A stretch of 64,000 nt of DNA, from assembly GCF_030622045.1 (NCBI RefSeq), contig NZ_CP130886.1, positions 4,534,001 through 4,598,000 of the forward strand, given 5' to 3'. The stretch is from Planctellipticum variicoloris. Lineage in GTDB: Bacteria; Planctomycetota; Planctomycetia; Planctomycetales; Planctomycetaceae. Numbering within the stretch: the stretch's first letter is position 1; each line of letters opens with the position of its first letter. Under the pieces are notes generated by a model that saw nothing but the letters and a program-made list of their open reading frames with translations, was not told where the DNA came from and made no database searches. Of the stretch, positions 35,216 through 45,820 are shown in pieces. A program made the position numbers and the translations under genes.

Positions 35216-38200
35216 CCCAGCAATACTGTTACCTGGTGCTCGCGGTGATCATCCACCAGCGGAATCGTTACGCTCTCCAGGCCGACGTCGTCCAGCGTTA
35301 CGCGTATTACGGCCGATGACGGTTCCGGCTGCAGGACCGTGATGTGGTAGAGCGTTTCGCGGAAGCGGTAGTGCAGCGTGAACTGCTTCCAGTCGGGAGG
35401 CAGGCAGGGAGTGAGGCGGAGGCGGTCGACTTCCAGGTTCACGCCCAGCAGCGATTCGAGGATCAGTCGGTACATCCAGCTTGCCGAGCCGGTGTACCAG
35501 GTCCAGCCGCCGCGGCCGATGTGCGGTGCGACGGCGTAGACGTCGGCGGCGACAACGTAAGGTTCGACCTTGTAAGTGGCGATTTTGTCGCGCGTTGAGG
35601 CGTGATTGACCGGATTGATCATTGAGAACAGTTCCCAGGCGCGCTGGTGGTCTCCCATTTTGGCGAACGCCATGACGGTCCAGATGGCGGCGTGGGTGTA
35701 TTGTCCGCCGTTCTCGCGGACGCCGGGGACGTAGCCTTTGATGTAGCCGGGGTCGAGGTGCGATTTGTCGAACGGCGGGTCGAAGAGCTGGATGAGATCG
35801 TCATCGCGGCGGACGAGGCGCTGGTTGACGGCGTGCATGGCCTGCAGCGAGCGTTCGGGATCGCCGGCGCCGGACAGGACCGACCAGCTCTGAGGCAGCG
35901 AATCGATCTGGCATTCGGCATTGCTGGCGGATCCGAGCGGCTCGCCGTTGTCGAAATACGCCCGCCTGTACCATTCGCCGTCCCAGGCGTGCTGCTCGAT
36001 GTTCTCCTGCAGCCGGGCGGCCTCGACCTGGCACCGCTCGGCGAACAGCTCATCGCCCCGTGAGCGGGCGACGTCGGCGAAGCGTCCCAGGATTTCGTAC
36101 AGAAAGAAGGCGAGCCAGACGCTTTCGCCCCGGCCCTGTTCGCCGACGAGGTTCATGCCGTCGTTCCAGTCGCCGCCGCCGATCAGCGGCAGTCCGTGTT
36201 CGCCGAACGACAGCCCGCGAGTGATGGCGCGAACGCAGTGTTCGTAGAGAGTCGCGGATTCCTCCGACCTTGTCGGCAGGTCGTAGTAGGCGTCCTCTTC
36301 CGGATTGACAGAGCGTCCTTCCAGGAACGGAACGATCTCATCCAGGACGCCAGTGTCGCCTGTCCCGGTGACGTAGCGGCAGGTCACCAGAGCCAGCCAG
36401 AGGAAGTCGTCGGAGAAGTGCGTTCGGACGCCGCGACCGGCCGGAGGATGCCACCAGTGCTGGACGTCACCGGCGGAAAACTGGTGTGCGGCGCACAGCA
36501 GCAGATGTTCGCGGATGAGCTGCGGCTTGGCGTGCAGCAGAGCCGCGACATCCTGCAACTGGTCGCGGAAGCCGATGGCCCCGCCCGACTGGTAATAGCC
36601 GCTCCGCGCCCAGAAGCGGCACGCCAGGGTCTGGTAGAGGAGCCAGCCGTTGGTCAGGAAGTTCACCGCGGGATCCGGAGTCTCGACGTGCACGGCTCCC
36701 AGGGTGTGATTCCAGAACTGCCAGACTTCGTCGAGTTTCCGGCGTGCAGCTTCGGGGCTGCGGAAGTTGTCGACGAGGTGCCGGACGTGGCCGATGTCGT
36801 GCCCGACGCCGAGCGTAAAGACGACCTCGCGCTCGCGACCATCGGCGAGTTCGAACGAGGTCTGAATGGCTCCGCAGGAATCGAGGCCCGGACCGACTTT
36901 GTTCGACAGTCGCTGACGCTTCATGGCGGCTGGTCGGGCCGTGCTGCCGTTGCGACCGAGGAATTCAGCCCGGTCGCCCGTGACGGTGCGCGTGGCTTCG
37001 GACACGGTGAAGAAGGTGAGTTTTGAGGCGAATTCGAAGCTGTAGGGGTTACGTGCCAGCAGGGCGCCGCAGTGGGGATCGATCTCGGTAACGACGTGCA
37101 GCAGTCCCCGATTGCGCATTTCGCCGAGCACCCATTCGACGTAGCCCGTCGTCGACAGGCGGCGCGTTCGGCCGGAAATGTTAAAGACCTTCAGCCTCAC
37201 ATACTTGACCGGAAGGTCGGTCGCCACGTAGACCCATAGTTCGCTCCTGATGCCGTGTTCGGTGTGCTCAAAGACGCTGTAACCGAAGCCGTGCCGACAA
37301 ACGTACGACGTCTTTGAGGCGATCGGCTGGGGCATCGGGGACCAGACCTGGCCGCTCTCTTCGTCGCGCAGGTAGAACGCTTCGCCGCAGGCATCGGTGA
37401 CGGGGTCGTTGTGCCAGGGGGTCAAGCGAAACTCGTGGGCGTTTTCGGCCCAGGTGTAGGCGCCGCCGCTTTCGGAGATGACGGTGCCGAAGTGCGGATT
37501 CGCAAGGACGTTGACCCAGGGGGCCGGGGAGATCTGTCCGGGAGCCATCCGGATGACGTACTCGCGGCCGTCGGGAGTGAAACCGCCGAAGCCGTTGAAG
37601 AACAGCAGATCGTTGACGGGAGGTGCGGGTTCCGGAATGGCGGCAACTTCCGGCCGGCGGACTGGAATGAGTTCGGGAATTCTGAGATCGGACCGGACGT
37701 GGCGTTCGAGCTGTTCAGTGAGCGTTCCTGCCGAATCGACGATCACAACTCGCGCCACCGTCTGCAGCAGAATACGGTCTTCATCACTCAACTGCTCGGC
37801 CCGGCGAACGAAGATTCCGCCCGGTCGATCGAGCGCGGGTGTGTCGGTCCCGGCAGAGCTAAGACCGATGATCAGGTCCTGCAGCTCCTGGCGATACCCG
37901 GCATCTCCATCGTTCCAGATCACCAGATCGACCGCCAGCCCCTTGAGCCGCCAGTAGGCGTGCGCCTGGACGAGCTGCCGCACCAGTGCGATTCGGTCGG
38001 TCCGTCCGATGCGGAGCAGCACGATCGGCAGGTCGCCCGAGATGCCGTGCCCCCACAGGCCGGACTGCCCTCGCTGATTCTTCGCAAGGACCGTGGGAAC
38101 GGCGCGATGGGCCGCGTTCATGTAGACGACGGAACTGGCCAGCCGACCGTAGAGTTGCGCGTCCGCCTCCGTGGCGTTCAACTGCCGGAGTACGACCTGC

Positions 38201-41200
38201 CCGTGAGTCCAGGCCATTTCCAGGACGCGGTCGGCAAGATGGCGATCCCGGTACCGGTCGATCAGCGGCAGTGCGGCTTCGCGCGTTTCGGCCATGCCTG
38301 TGACGAAATCGACCGAGACCGTCTCATCGGGTGCCAGCGTCAGGCGTTGCCGGATGGCGACAATGGGATCGAGCACCGGTCCGGCCGTGTTCGAGAGCCT
38401 CCCGGCCTGCTGCAGGGCCTCGGGATCGAGGGTGCTGTGGCGTCGACCGATAAATTTCAGGCGATCGGTTTCGTAGGACGGTTCCTCCGCCGCATTACCG
38501 CGGACGGCCACCAGGTGCAGCATCCAGGGAGGCTGTTCCTGGTGCGAGCGCGGTCTCCGGGTGCAGAGGATGGCTTGCCTCTCCGGAATGATTTCGGTTT
38601 GCACGAACAGGTTCGAGAACGCCGGATGCGTCGCGTCAGCCGCAGGGGGGGCGAGAACGACTTCGGCATAGCTGGTTAATTCAATAGTCCGCGAGATCTT
38701 GGAGCGGTTGGTGAGCGTCACGCGACGGATTTCGATGTCGTCTTCGGGCGAAACGGCAATTTCGCTGTGGAGCTTGATGTCGTGATCCCGGCGTCGAAAC
38801 TCGGCCCGCGCCTGCGAGAAGATGGCGTGGTATCCCTTGCTGGGGACCAGCGTCGGCTGATGCGTCGTCGACCAGACCGCGCCGGAGGTGACGTCGCGGA
38901 GGTAACAGAACGATCCGGCATTGTCGCGCGTGGCGTCTTCACGCCAGCGGGTGACGGCCAGGCCCTTCCACTGACTGTAGCCGCCGCCGCTGTTGGTGAC
39001 CATCACGTGGTAGCGGCCGTTGGAAAGGAGATGCACTTCGGGGGCGGACGTGTTCGGCGTCGAGAAGACGCGCATCTGCGTCTGGAGTTCGCCGGCCGGG
39101 TCGCGGGCGCCGGTCGCTTCGGTGGCATGAGGATAGAACGACGCCACGTGCGGAATCCGTTCCTGCAGCAGGAGCATTGTCGCCTGAAACTGCGGGTCCG
39201 CGGCGAATCGTCGCTGCATGGGCCGGTTGAGCAGGCGGTAGACGAGGGCCAGCAGGCTCATCCCCTGATGGTGAGCCATATAGGACCGAATGACGGTATG
39301 CGTGTGATCGCGCGCCAGTCGCGAGCGGGTATAGTCCACGGCTTCGTAGAATCCGTACTCTCCCGTGAAGCCTTCAGCATCCATTGCTTGCAGGTTCGCG
39401 CACGCCGGACGCGGCGCCACCATGAGTGCCATGATCGTGGCGTAAGGGGCGATCACCAGGTCGTCAGCGAGGCCCCGCTTGAATCCCAGTCCCGGAACGC
39501 CGAAGGCGCGATATTGATAGTTCAGATGGGCATCGGTGGAATTGTATCCCGACTCGGAGATCCCCCAGGGAACGCCTCGCTGCCGGCCGTACTGACGCTG
39601 TCGTTCGACGACGGCGTGGTACGTCTGGTCGAGCAGTGTGTGCCGATGAGTGGGCATCACCAGCAGCGGCATCAGGTACTCGAACATCGAGCCGCTCCAG
39701 GAAAGGAGCATCTGTTGTCGGTGCGATGTGGTGAGCAGCCGGCCCAGAGCGAACCAGTGATCCTGCTTGAGTCGCCCCTGGGCGATCGCCACAAAGCTCC
39801 CCAGTCGCGATTCCGACGCCAGCAGATCGTAGAAGCTGTCGTCCCGACGGCGTTCGCTGACGTTGAATCCGATTGCCAGCAGCCGTCGAGACGAGTCGTA
39901 CAGGAAATCGTACTCGACGTCCGCAAACTCGTTGCAGGCGCCGGCCAGTTCCTGAATGGTCTGCAACCGCTTCACGGCGTGCTCCCGACCGTCATCAAGG
40001 CACTGGCGCAACTCCTGGAGGCACTCCCGCCCCGTACGATCATTGTCCGATGGCGAGTCCGCGAGCGCATCAAGGAGTGCGTCCAGGACCGGTTCGAGCT
40101 GCTGCGTCGTCCGAATCGTCGAGATCAACGTCGGCCCGTCATCGAGTTGCTGCAGCAGCGCCTGCAGGGAGAGCCACCGGTCGGACAGCTCAGGAGCTCC
40201 GCAGCGGGCGAGATCGAGCCCGGACGCCGAGTGGGCCAGCCAGGGCGCGATGACGAGCAGATCTGCGTGGTGGGTCCGACAACTCTGCTCCAGATCGCGC
40301 AGCCACGGGGTCGCCGCGGCTGGCAAGGGGAACGAGCGGTTATCAGTCAGCTCGGCCGCGGCGGTCGCCAGTTCCCGCAGCAGGTCGCCAGCCGCGATGA
40401 GACTCTGCGAATTCGGCCGGTCGCGGCCGGTCCGCTCCAACAGCTCCAGCAGAGGATTCAGAGAGACGCGGATCCCGGCGCTCGACTTCAATCCGGAGAT
40501 CTCGCGCAGGGCCTGCCGGGCGATCTCCAGCGAGCTCCACAGCCCTGGGGAGAGGATCGGCAGGTCGGGCAGTTCCAGCAGACCGCTCCGCAGAGTGAGC
40601 AGGTGCCCGGCCAGATTGCCGCTGTCCACGGTTGAGACGTACTTCGGAAACAGCGGCTGCAGCGTCTGCGTGTCATACCAGTTGAGAAAGTGCCCGTGAT
40701 ATCGCTCGAGTCGATCCATCGTCTGCAGCGTGTGGGCCGTGCGGATCAGCAATTGAGAGACGGGAATGTATCCGAAGTCCGACGCCGCCAGATTCGAAAG
40801 CAGAGAGACGCCAATGTTCGTCGGAGATGTGCGGTGCGCCACCGTGCCGACCGGTTGCTCCTGATAGTTGTCGGGAGGAAGCCAGTGATCCTCGGGGCCA
40901 ACGAATGTTTCAAAGAAGTGCCAGGTCTTGCGCGCGACTCCATGCAGGTACACAACTTCGGATGTCGTTAAGCGAGGATCCTCTTCACGGCCAGGCCGGC
41001 TCAGCCACCAGGCGAGCCACGGCGCCGCCAGCCACAAGACGAACAGCGGAGCGGCGGCGGCCAGCGCGGCCGGTTGACAGATCGCCAGAACGACCGCCAT
41101 GACGATTGCGATGCCGGGCGCGATCGCCATCGCCCGGTAGCTTCCCTTCAGACTGGAGTCCCCATCGCGCTCAGCATCGTTGGCGGTTTTCCATTCGAGC

Positions 41201-44028
41201 ATCCGCCGGCGCGTGACCAGCATGCGGCAGACGGTCCGGACCACCGCGTCCAGGTTGACGCTCGCTTCGTAGGGGAGGAACGCCAGGCTCAGCATTGCCT
41301 GCGCAAAGCTCACCCCGGCGCCTCGAATGACCTGCGACAGGTGCTGCAGCCGGGTGAAATCCCCTTTGGCGCGGACCGCCGCGACAATTGACTGGAGAAT
41401 GGGCGGAATCAATACGATTCCTGCAACGACTGCGGTCCAGACCCAGGCGGGAGGCCACAGCATCCAGCCCAGCACCAGCAGCAGCATGACCGCGGCGGGA
41501 ACCAGGCTGCGGCGCAGATTGTCGAGAATCTTCCACCGCGACAGCAGGCTCAGCGGGTTCCGCTGTGTGCAGTCATCAGGACCGGGAACGACCGGCAGCA
41601 ACCACGAAGCGATCTGCCAGTCGCCGCGAATCCAGCGATGCCGGCGGCTGATATCCGTGTTGTATCGAGCCGGATACGACTCGTAGACGTGGACGTCGCT
41701 CAAGAGTCCGGATCGAGCGTAGCAGCCTTCGAGCAGATCGTGACTGAGGATCTGGTTGTCGGGGAACCGCCGCTCCATCGTGGCGACAAAGGCGTCGATG
41801 TCGTAGATCCCCTTGCCGATGAATGAACCCTCGCGGAACAGGTCCTGATAGACATCCGACGTCGACCGGGTATAGGGATCGACTCCGACCTCTCCGCAGT
41901 TCAGCCGTCCGAACCACGACTGGCCGTCCTGATCGAGGCTCGTCGCCACGCCCGGCTGGAGGATGCCATAGCCTTCCACGACGACTTTGCGCATTTCGTC
42001 GACGCGTGCTCGATTCAGCGTGTGGGCCAGCGTGCCGGCCAGTTGCTGAGCCGCATCGCGCGGCAGCAGCGTGTCGGTATCCAGCGTGATGACAAATTTC
42101 ATCCGGGTCAGCGACGACGGATTGCGACCGACGATCCGCGAGAACGCCGCGAGCGATCCGCCACGCAGCAGCGCATTGAGGTCGCTGAGTTTTCCTCGCT
42201 TGCGCTCGCGCCCCATCCAGGCCTGCTCCTGCGGATTCCACAATCGCGGACGATGCAGGAGAAAAAAAAGACTGTCATCAGCGCCGGCGGGGTACTTGGC
42301 ATTGAGCTCGTCGATCCCCGCGCTGGCCAGTTCCAGCAATGCAGCATCTTCAGGAAGCTCTGCCAGCGGGGCATCGCCGAAGTCCGTGAGCAGACAGAAG
42401 CGAAGAGTCTCGTCGCGATTGGCCAGAAAGCGGACTTCCAGTCCTTCCAGCAGGCGGCCGATTCCCCGAGGACTGGTCAACATGGTCGGGACGACAACCA
42501 GAGTGGCATATTCTGCCGGAATGCCGCGTGAGAAGTCGAGACGCGGAAGCCGTTGCGGCGGGACGATCAAAGTCGTCAGCCAGTTGACGATGCTCGACCC
42601 CAGTTGCATGGAGCCGAAGAATAACAGCAGCCCTGCGACCCATGCGCTGGCGCCGTGCAGGCCGGTCAGCCACAGGACCCCGGCGGTCACCGCCGCCGCC
42701 AGCAGAAACATTGTTCCCAGATAGCCCGGCAGTGCCACAGTTGCCATTATCCGCGATAATGAAATCCGCAAAGACGGCCGTCGCTGGGAAGCTCGCCGGA
42801 AGTCGCTCAGACCTCCATCAATGAGGTAGTAGCCGACGTGGGCCGTGCGGTGGGCGACTCCGTCCTTGTTCGCGGCATTCCGGGCCAGTTCGACGGCCCG
42901 ACTTGCCACGTCCTGCTCGCTGAGCGGACTGTGCTTTGCAACGACTTCGACGACGCGCCGATACTGGTCGCGCGTTTGAAAGTCCATCTGCCGGTAAACG
43001 TTCGCCGGATCGGTCCGTAGCGTCTGTTCGACCAGACTGAGCGCTTCGACGAAGTCCTTCCAGTCAATCGCTTCCAGTTCGCGGAGGCTGCCGATGCTGT
43101 TGCTGATGGAGACCTGATCGATCGCCTGCTGCTGGCCCTCCGCCTGAACCATGTGCTCGATCGTCTGTCCCTGCTCGGCCAGTCGCTGCTCGATCCACGT
43201 CAGCGGCACGGAGAACGTGGAGCTGTGTCCCTGCAGACGGCGGGTCGTCTCCGCGACGAAGGCCGACGAAAGCTGCGGGTTGGGACGGGCCATGTCGGCT
43301 ACCAGGAGAATCAGCCGATGTGGGGCTTTCTCGGCGCACGCGATCAACTGCTCCGACCATTCGCGCGCGGCCGTGCGCGCGAGGGTCTCCTTGGCGACCC
43401 GCGCGGCGACGCGCCGCAGGTTTTCAATCAGCGCCTGCCGGATCATGATCGGGACAGCCCACAGCTCGCCGAGCGTCAACGGTCGCCGAAGCTGATAAGC
43501 TGCGATGAATGTGCGCAGTCGCTCGGCATCGATCCGTCCGTCGACGTGGGAAATCAGTTCCAGCGCCAGATCGTACACCAGCGGATAGCCGGCCGACGGA
43601 CCGTTGAACAGACGCGGTAGTCCGTGGCTGTACTGTTTTGGCAGATGCCTCCTGGCGGTCCGGATCTGCTCTTCGATCAAGTAGAAATTGTCGAGCAGCC
43701 ACTCGCCAGCGGGCGAGATGCGATGTTTCCGTTCGACCGCAGTGTTGACGAGCTGATAGGACTCGAGGAGAACGCGCTCGTTCGATGCGAGACGGGCCAG
43801 CAGCCGGTCGGGCCCCGGATGGGCGTCAATCTGATGCCAGTTCGCGAGACTTTCGGCATGGGCTTCGAGTTGCGACGCATTGAACAGCTCCGAGCGGAGC
43901 GGAAGATCGTCGCCGAAATCGCGAAAGAGTCCGTCGACTCCGATCCTGGACTGCAATCGCTTCAGACCGTCACGCAGGACTTTGCGGTTCAGCTTCAATT
44001 TCAACGTGGCTCTCCAGACGGGCAGCAA
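35212..44028 (-). CDS. ndvB: Cyclic beta-1,2-glucan synthase (NdvB/ChvB type)
   Basis: 2,938 residues, full length for the family. Transmembrane helices lie near 430-480 and again from about 825 to 1030. Between them is the glycosyltransferase (GT84) core with TLDTDTLLPRD (about 648-658) and RHRWIRGDWQ (about 796-805). A glucoamylase-like domain follows (SESGYNSTDAHLNYQ, RSYMAHHQGMSLLAL). Two carbohydrate-binding beta-sandwich regions come next, and a C-terminal GH94 phosphorylase-like domain has GGGDWNDGMN (about 2615) and SASWMYRLI. It builds and cyclises beta-1,2-glucan from UDP-glucose at the inner membrane, for periplasmic osmoadaptation. No ATG lies near the start; TTG 44028 is the best available. 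Confidence 0.95.
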   Translation of the reverse strand: MLPVWRATLKLKLNRKVLRDGLKRLQSRIGVDGLFRDFGDDLPLRSELFNASQLEAHAESLANWHQIDAHPGPDRLLARLASNERVLLESYQLVNTAVERKHRISPAGEWLLDNFYLIEEQIRTARRHLPKQYSHGLPRLFNGPSAGYPLVYDLALELISHVDGRIDAERLRTFIAAYQLRRPLTLGELWAVPIMIRQALIENLRRVAARVAKETLARTAAREWSEQLIACAEKAPHRLILLVADMARPNPQLSSAFVAETTRRLQGHSSTFSVPLTWIEQRLAEQGQTIEHMVQAEGQQQAIDQVSISNSIGSLRELEAIDWKDFVEALSLVEQTLRTDPANVYRQMDFQTRDQYRRVVEVVAKHSPLSEQDVASRAVELARNAANKDGVAHRTAHVGYYLIDGGLSDFRRASQRRPSLRISLSRIMATVALPGYLGTMFLLAAAVTAGVLWLTGLHGASAWVAGLLLFFGSMQLGSSIVNWLTTLIVPPQRLPRLDFSRGIPAEYATLVVVPTMLTSPRGIGRLLEGLEVRFLANRDETLRFCLLTDFGDAPLAELPEDAALLELASAGIDELNAKYPAGADDSLFFLLHRPRLWNPQEQAWMGRERKRGKLSDLNALLRGGSLAAFSRIVGRNPSSLTRMKFVITLDTDTLLPRDAAQQLAGTLAHTLNRARVDEMRKVVVEGYGILQPGVATSLDQDGQSWFGRLNCGEVGVDPYTRSTSDVYQDLFREGSFIGKGIYDIDAFVATMERRFPDNQILSHDLLEGCYARSGLLSDVHVYESYPARYNTDISRRHRWIRGDWQIASWLLPVVPGPDDCTQRNPLSLLSRWKILDNLRRSLVPAAVMLLLVLGWMLWPPAWVWTAVVAGIVLIPPILQSIVAAVRAKGDFTRLQHLSQVIRGAGVSFAQAMLSLAFLPYEASVNLDAVVRTVCRMLVTRRRMLEWKTANDAERDGDSSLKGSYRAMAIAPGIAIVMAVVLAICQPAALAAAAPLFVLWLAAPWLAWWLSRPGREEDPRLTTSEVVYLHGVARKTWHFFETFVGPEDHWLPPDNYQEQPVGTVAHRTSPTNIGVSLLSNLAASDFGYIPVSQLLIRTAHTLQTMDRLERYHGHFLNWYDTQTLQPLFPKYVSTVDSGNLAGHLLTLRSGLLELPDLPILSPGLWSSLEIARQALREISGLKSSAGIRVSLNPLLELLERTGRDRPNSQSLIAAGDLLRELATAAAELTDNRSFPLPAAATPWLRDLEQSCRTHHADLLVIAPWLAHSASGLDLARCGAPELSDRWLSLQALLQQLDDGPTLISTIRTTQQLEPVLDALLDALADSPSDNDRTGRECLQELRQCLDDGREHAVKRLQTIQELAGACNEFADVEYDFLYDSSRRLLAIGFNVSERRRDDSFYDLLASESRLGSFVAIAQGRLKQDHWFALGRLLTTSHRQQMLLSWSGSMFEYLMPLLVMPTHRHTLLDQTYHAVVERQRQYGRQRGVPWGISESGYNSTDAHLNYQYRAFGVPGLGFKRGLADDLVIAPYATIMALMVAPRPACANLQAMDAEGFTGEYGFYEAVDYTRSRLARDHTHTVIRSYMAHHQGMSLLALVYRLLNRPMQRRFAADPQFQATMLLLQERIPHVASFYPHATEATGARDPAGELQTQMRVFSTPNTSAPEVHLLSNGRYHVMVTNSGGGYSQWKGLAVTRWREDATRDNAGSFCYLRDVTSGAVWSTTHQPTLVPSKGYHAIFSQARAEFRRRDHDIKLHSEIAVSPEDDIEIRRVTLTNRSKISRTIELTSYAEVVLAPPAADATHPAFSNLFVQTEIIPERQAILCTRRPRSHQEQPPWMLHLVAVRGNAAEEPSYETDRLKFIGRRHSTLDPEALQQAGRLSNTAGPVLDPIVAIRQRLTLAPDETVSVDFVTGMAETREAALPLIDRYRDRHLADRVLEMAWTHGQVVLRQLNATEADAQLYGRLASSVVYMNAAHRAVPTVLAKNQRGQSGLWGHGISGDLPIVLLRIGRTDRIALVRQLVQAHAYWRLKGLAVDLVIWNDGDAGYRQELQDLIIGLSSAGTDTPALDRPGGIFVRRAEQLSDEDRILLQTVARVVIVDSAGTLTEQLERHVRSDLRIPELIPVRRPEVAAIPEPAPPVNDLLFFNGFGGFTPDGREYVIRMAPGQISPAPWVNVLANPHFGTVISESGGAYTWAENAHEFRLTPWHNDPVTDACGEAFYLRDEESGQVWSPMPQPIASKTSYVCRHGFGYSVFEHTEHGIRSELWVYVATDLPVKYVRLKVFNISGRTRRLSTTGYVEWVLGEMRNRGLLHVVTEIDPHCGALLARNPYSFEFASKLTFFTVSEATRTVTGDRAEFLGRNGSTARPAAMKRQRLSNKVGPGLDSCGAIQTSFELADGREREVVFTLGVGHDIGHVRHLVDNFRSPEAARRKLDEVWQFWNHTLGAVHVETPDPAVNFLTNGWLLYQTLACRFWARSGYYQSGGAIGFRDQLQDVAALLHAKPQLIREHLLLCAAHQFSAGDVQHWWHPPAGRGVRTHFSDDFLWLALVTCRYVTGTGDTGVLDEIVPFLEGRSVNPEEDAYYDLPTRSEESATLYEHCVRAITRGLSFGEHGLPLIGGGDWNDGMNLVGEQGRGESVWLAFFLYEILGRFADVARSRGDELFAERCQVEAARLQENIEQHAWDGEWYRRAYFDNGEPLGSASNAECQIDSLPQSWSVLSGAGDPERSLQAMHAVNQRLVRRDDDLIQLFDPPFDKSHLDPGYIKGYVPGVRENGGQYTHAAIWTVMAFAKMGDHQRAWELFSMINPVNHASTRDKIATYKVEPYVVAADVYAVAPHIGRGGWTWYTGSASWMYRLILESLLGVNLEVDRLRLTPCLPPDWKQFTLHYRFRETLYHITVLQPEPSSAVIRVTLDDVGLESVTIPLVDDHREHQVTVLLG

Positions 44029-44115
44029 GGGCAGGCTTTCAGGAGCACAGGAGTCAGGACGCCGCAGCGATGCCGCTCCGGCGACTTCCGCCGGCGCTGG
44101 CCGCTTCGTTCCCGG

Positions 44116-44403
44116 CTACTGCCACCACTTTCTCGGATAGACCTGGGGATAGATCCACACGAGCAATGCTGCACCGAGAATTCCGACGATCCATCCGTAC
44201 CAGTTATGACCGGTCAGCGAGAACGGGACCGCCGCTGATCCGCGGATCAGCGAGTATAGAAAACCGCCTAAAAGGGAGCCCACAATTCCCAGCATCGCCG
44301 TCAGCGCCAGGCTCATGGATTGTCGTCCCGGAACCAGGAATCGCGCGATGATTCCGACGACGAGGCCGCAGACGATCCAGCTCAGAATGCTTCCGATGCT
44401 CAT
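44116..44403 (-). CDS. GlsB/YeaQ/YmgE family stress membrane protein
   Basis: 95 residues, three hydrophobic helices. The start MSIGSILSWIVCGLVVGIIARFL and the central LGIVGSLLGGFLYSLI are the pattern of the transglycosylase-associated family, small inner-membrane proteins induced by general, acid or osmotic stress. It ends with the usual IYPQ-type tail. ATG 44403 is preceded by GAGGAGC. It lies 87 bases upstream of the glucan synthase on the same strand. Confidence 0.9.
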   Translation of the reverse strand: MSIGSILSWIVCGLVVGIIARFLVPGRQSMSLALTAMLGIVGSLLGGFLYSLIRGSAAVPFSLTGHNWYGWIVGILGAALLVWIYPQVYPRKWWQ

Positions 44404-44491
44404 TGCTCGCTCCTCACGATCAAGAGATGACGACTCGGGGGCCCCGGATCGCAAACTACTGCGACGCCCCGGGACCGTCCGAACGAACCGG

Positions 44492-44641
44492 TCAGACCGG
44501 AGACCTCCCCTGAATCACGCGGATCAGCACGACCGCAATCGCGATGATCAGCAGGAGATGGATGAAGCCGCCGAGCGTGTTGGCTGTGACGACGCCGAGC
44601 AGCCAGAGAATCATCAGTACGACGAAAATCGTCCAGAGCAT
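44492..44641 (-). CDS. lmo0937-type small membrane protein
   Basis: 49 residues beginning MLWTIFVVLMILWLLGVV and continuing GGFIHLLLIIAIAVVLIRVIQGR: two hydrophobic helices separated by TANTLGG. This is the lmo0937 family of tiny stress-associated membrane peptides of unknown action. The start is the internal ATG at 44641, since the family begins there; the frame opens earlier at 44698. Confidence 0.85.
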   Translation of the reverse strand: MLWTIFVVLMILWLLGVVTANTLGGFIHLLLIIAIAVVLIRVIQGRSPV

Positions 44642-44757
44642 GGGAACGGTCCTTCCAGAGTTGGGAAACCCGCCGCGATCGGCAGGGGCGCGGTTCAAAC
44701 AGAGTTCGCGCGATCGAGCCAGGGCTCGTCGACCGAGCTCCTTGCCAAAGGCGCCGA

Positions 44758-45504
44758 CTATTCTTTCGCAGCAACGGTCAGCTTCAGCTCATTGGCCGCG
44801 TCGGCGCCCTCCGCGGGGTGGCCGGTCACTTTGATGGTGAAGTCGCCCAGGGCCGCATCGTCCGCGGCTGTCAGCGTGATCTGCGTTTCGGCGGCGCCGG
44901 CTTTGATCACTGGAGCGGCCGGCTCCAGCGTCACGCCCGTCGGCAGGTCGCCGAACTTCAGGGCGACGTCCTGGTCGAACGTCTTGTCGCGCGAGATGCC
45001 GATCGAGACCGTTTGCGCAGTTCCCTGTTTGACGGAGGTCGACAGGCGGGGCGTACTCAGCGTGAATGTGTCCTTGGCGGCGATGGTGAGCTTGAACTCG
45101 ACCGTGGCGTCGCCCCCCTTGGTCGGATGCCCCGTCACCTTGATCTGGAAATCGCCCAGCGGCGCTTCGTCGCCGGCTTTGAAGACGATCTTCGCGTCGG
45201 TTTCGCCGTGCTTGATGGCGGGATTGCCGGGCTCGATCGTCACCCCTTTGGGAACGTCCGAGAACTTCAGCGTCACGTCTTCGTCGAAGTTCTTGGCCCG
45301 CTTGATGCCGACCGTGGCGTCGGCCTGCGCGCCCTGCTGGAGCGAGGACGAGAGCATCGGGACCGTCAGATTGAAGGTGTCTTCGGTCTGTCCATAGGCC
45401 GGCGCCTTGCCGGTCGAGCCCGGCCCGCCCGGCGTCCCTTGCGTGCAGCCCGCGAGGGCCGTCAGTGCGATCGCCGCCAGAGTTGCAAATGTTGACTTCA
45501 TCAT
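44758..45504 (-). CDS. Lipoprotein with two tandem Ig-like/CARDB-like repeats
   Basis: 248 residues. A lipobox (LTALAGC, Cys at about 18) anchors it. Two homologous domains of about 100 residues follow. Each has the sequence order F(N/T)L-(T/S)-P-x-LS(S/T)S, VxIxRxKxFDxDV(T/A)LKF, (T/P)GVT(I/L)EP and ALGDF(Q/T)IKVTGHP. The repeat is a bacterial Ig-like domain, so it is probably a cell-envelope binding or structural protein. Start at the first of two adjacent ATGs (45504) after AAGGCG. Confidence 0.8.
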   Translation of the reverse strand: MMKSTFATLAAIALTALAGCTQGTPGGPGSTGKAPAYGQTEDTFNLTVPMLSSSLQQGAQADATVGIKRAKNFDEDVTLKFSDVPKGVTIEPGNPAIKHGETDAKIVFKAGDEAPLGDFQIKVTGHPTKGGDATVEFKLTIAAKDTFTLSTPRLSTSVKQGTAQTVSIGISRDKTFDQDVALKFGDLPTGVTLEPAAPVIKAGAAETQITLTAADDAALGDFTIKVTGHPAEGADAANELKLTVAAKE

Positions 45505-45604
45505 TGTGAATCGCCTTCTTTGTGATTTTGCGGAGAACGGCCACGTTCGCACATTGCGGGCGCGGCTGGGCTCCGTGTGTCGTTGCTGGTGATCTGGACC
45601 CGGT

Positions 45605-45808
45605 TTAGAGCTTCAGTTCGCGGACGAACTCGTCAATCTCTTTCTCCGCCTGCTCTTTGGCGTAGCCGTAGCGTTCCTGCAGCAGCCCGGCCAGCTCATC
45701 GCGCTTGCCGGCGATCACGGTCAGGTCATCGTCGGCGAGCTTGCCCCACTTCTGCTTCGCCTTGCCGGTCCATTGTTTCCAGCGGCCCGAAATCTGTTCC
45801 CAGTTCAT
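45605..45808 (-). CDS. CsbD family stress protein
   Basis: 67 residues matching CsbD throughout: MNWEQISGRWKQWTGKAKQKWGKL, then DDDLTVIAGKRDELAGLLQ and YGYAKEQAEKEIDEF. Members are small hydrophilic helical proteins induced by general and osmotic stress, of unknown mechanism. It follows the YqjE-like trio on the same strand. Confidence 0.95.
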   Translation of the reverse strand: MNWEQISGRWKQWTGKAKQKWGKLADDDLTVIAGKRDELAGLLQERYGYAKEQAEKEIDEFVRELKL

Positions 45809-45820
45809 GGTCAGTGCTCC

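Noticed and set aside
38767-40635. 622-codon plus-strand frame inside the glucan synthase
   Set aside because: Antisense to a gene whose own catalytic motifs are intact.
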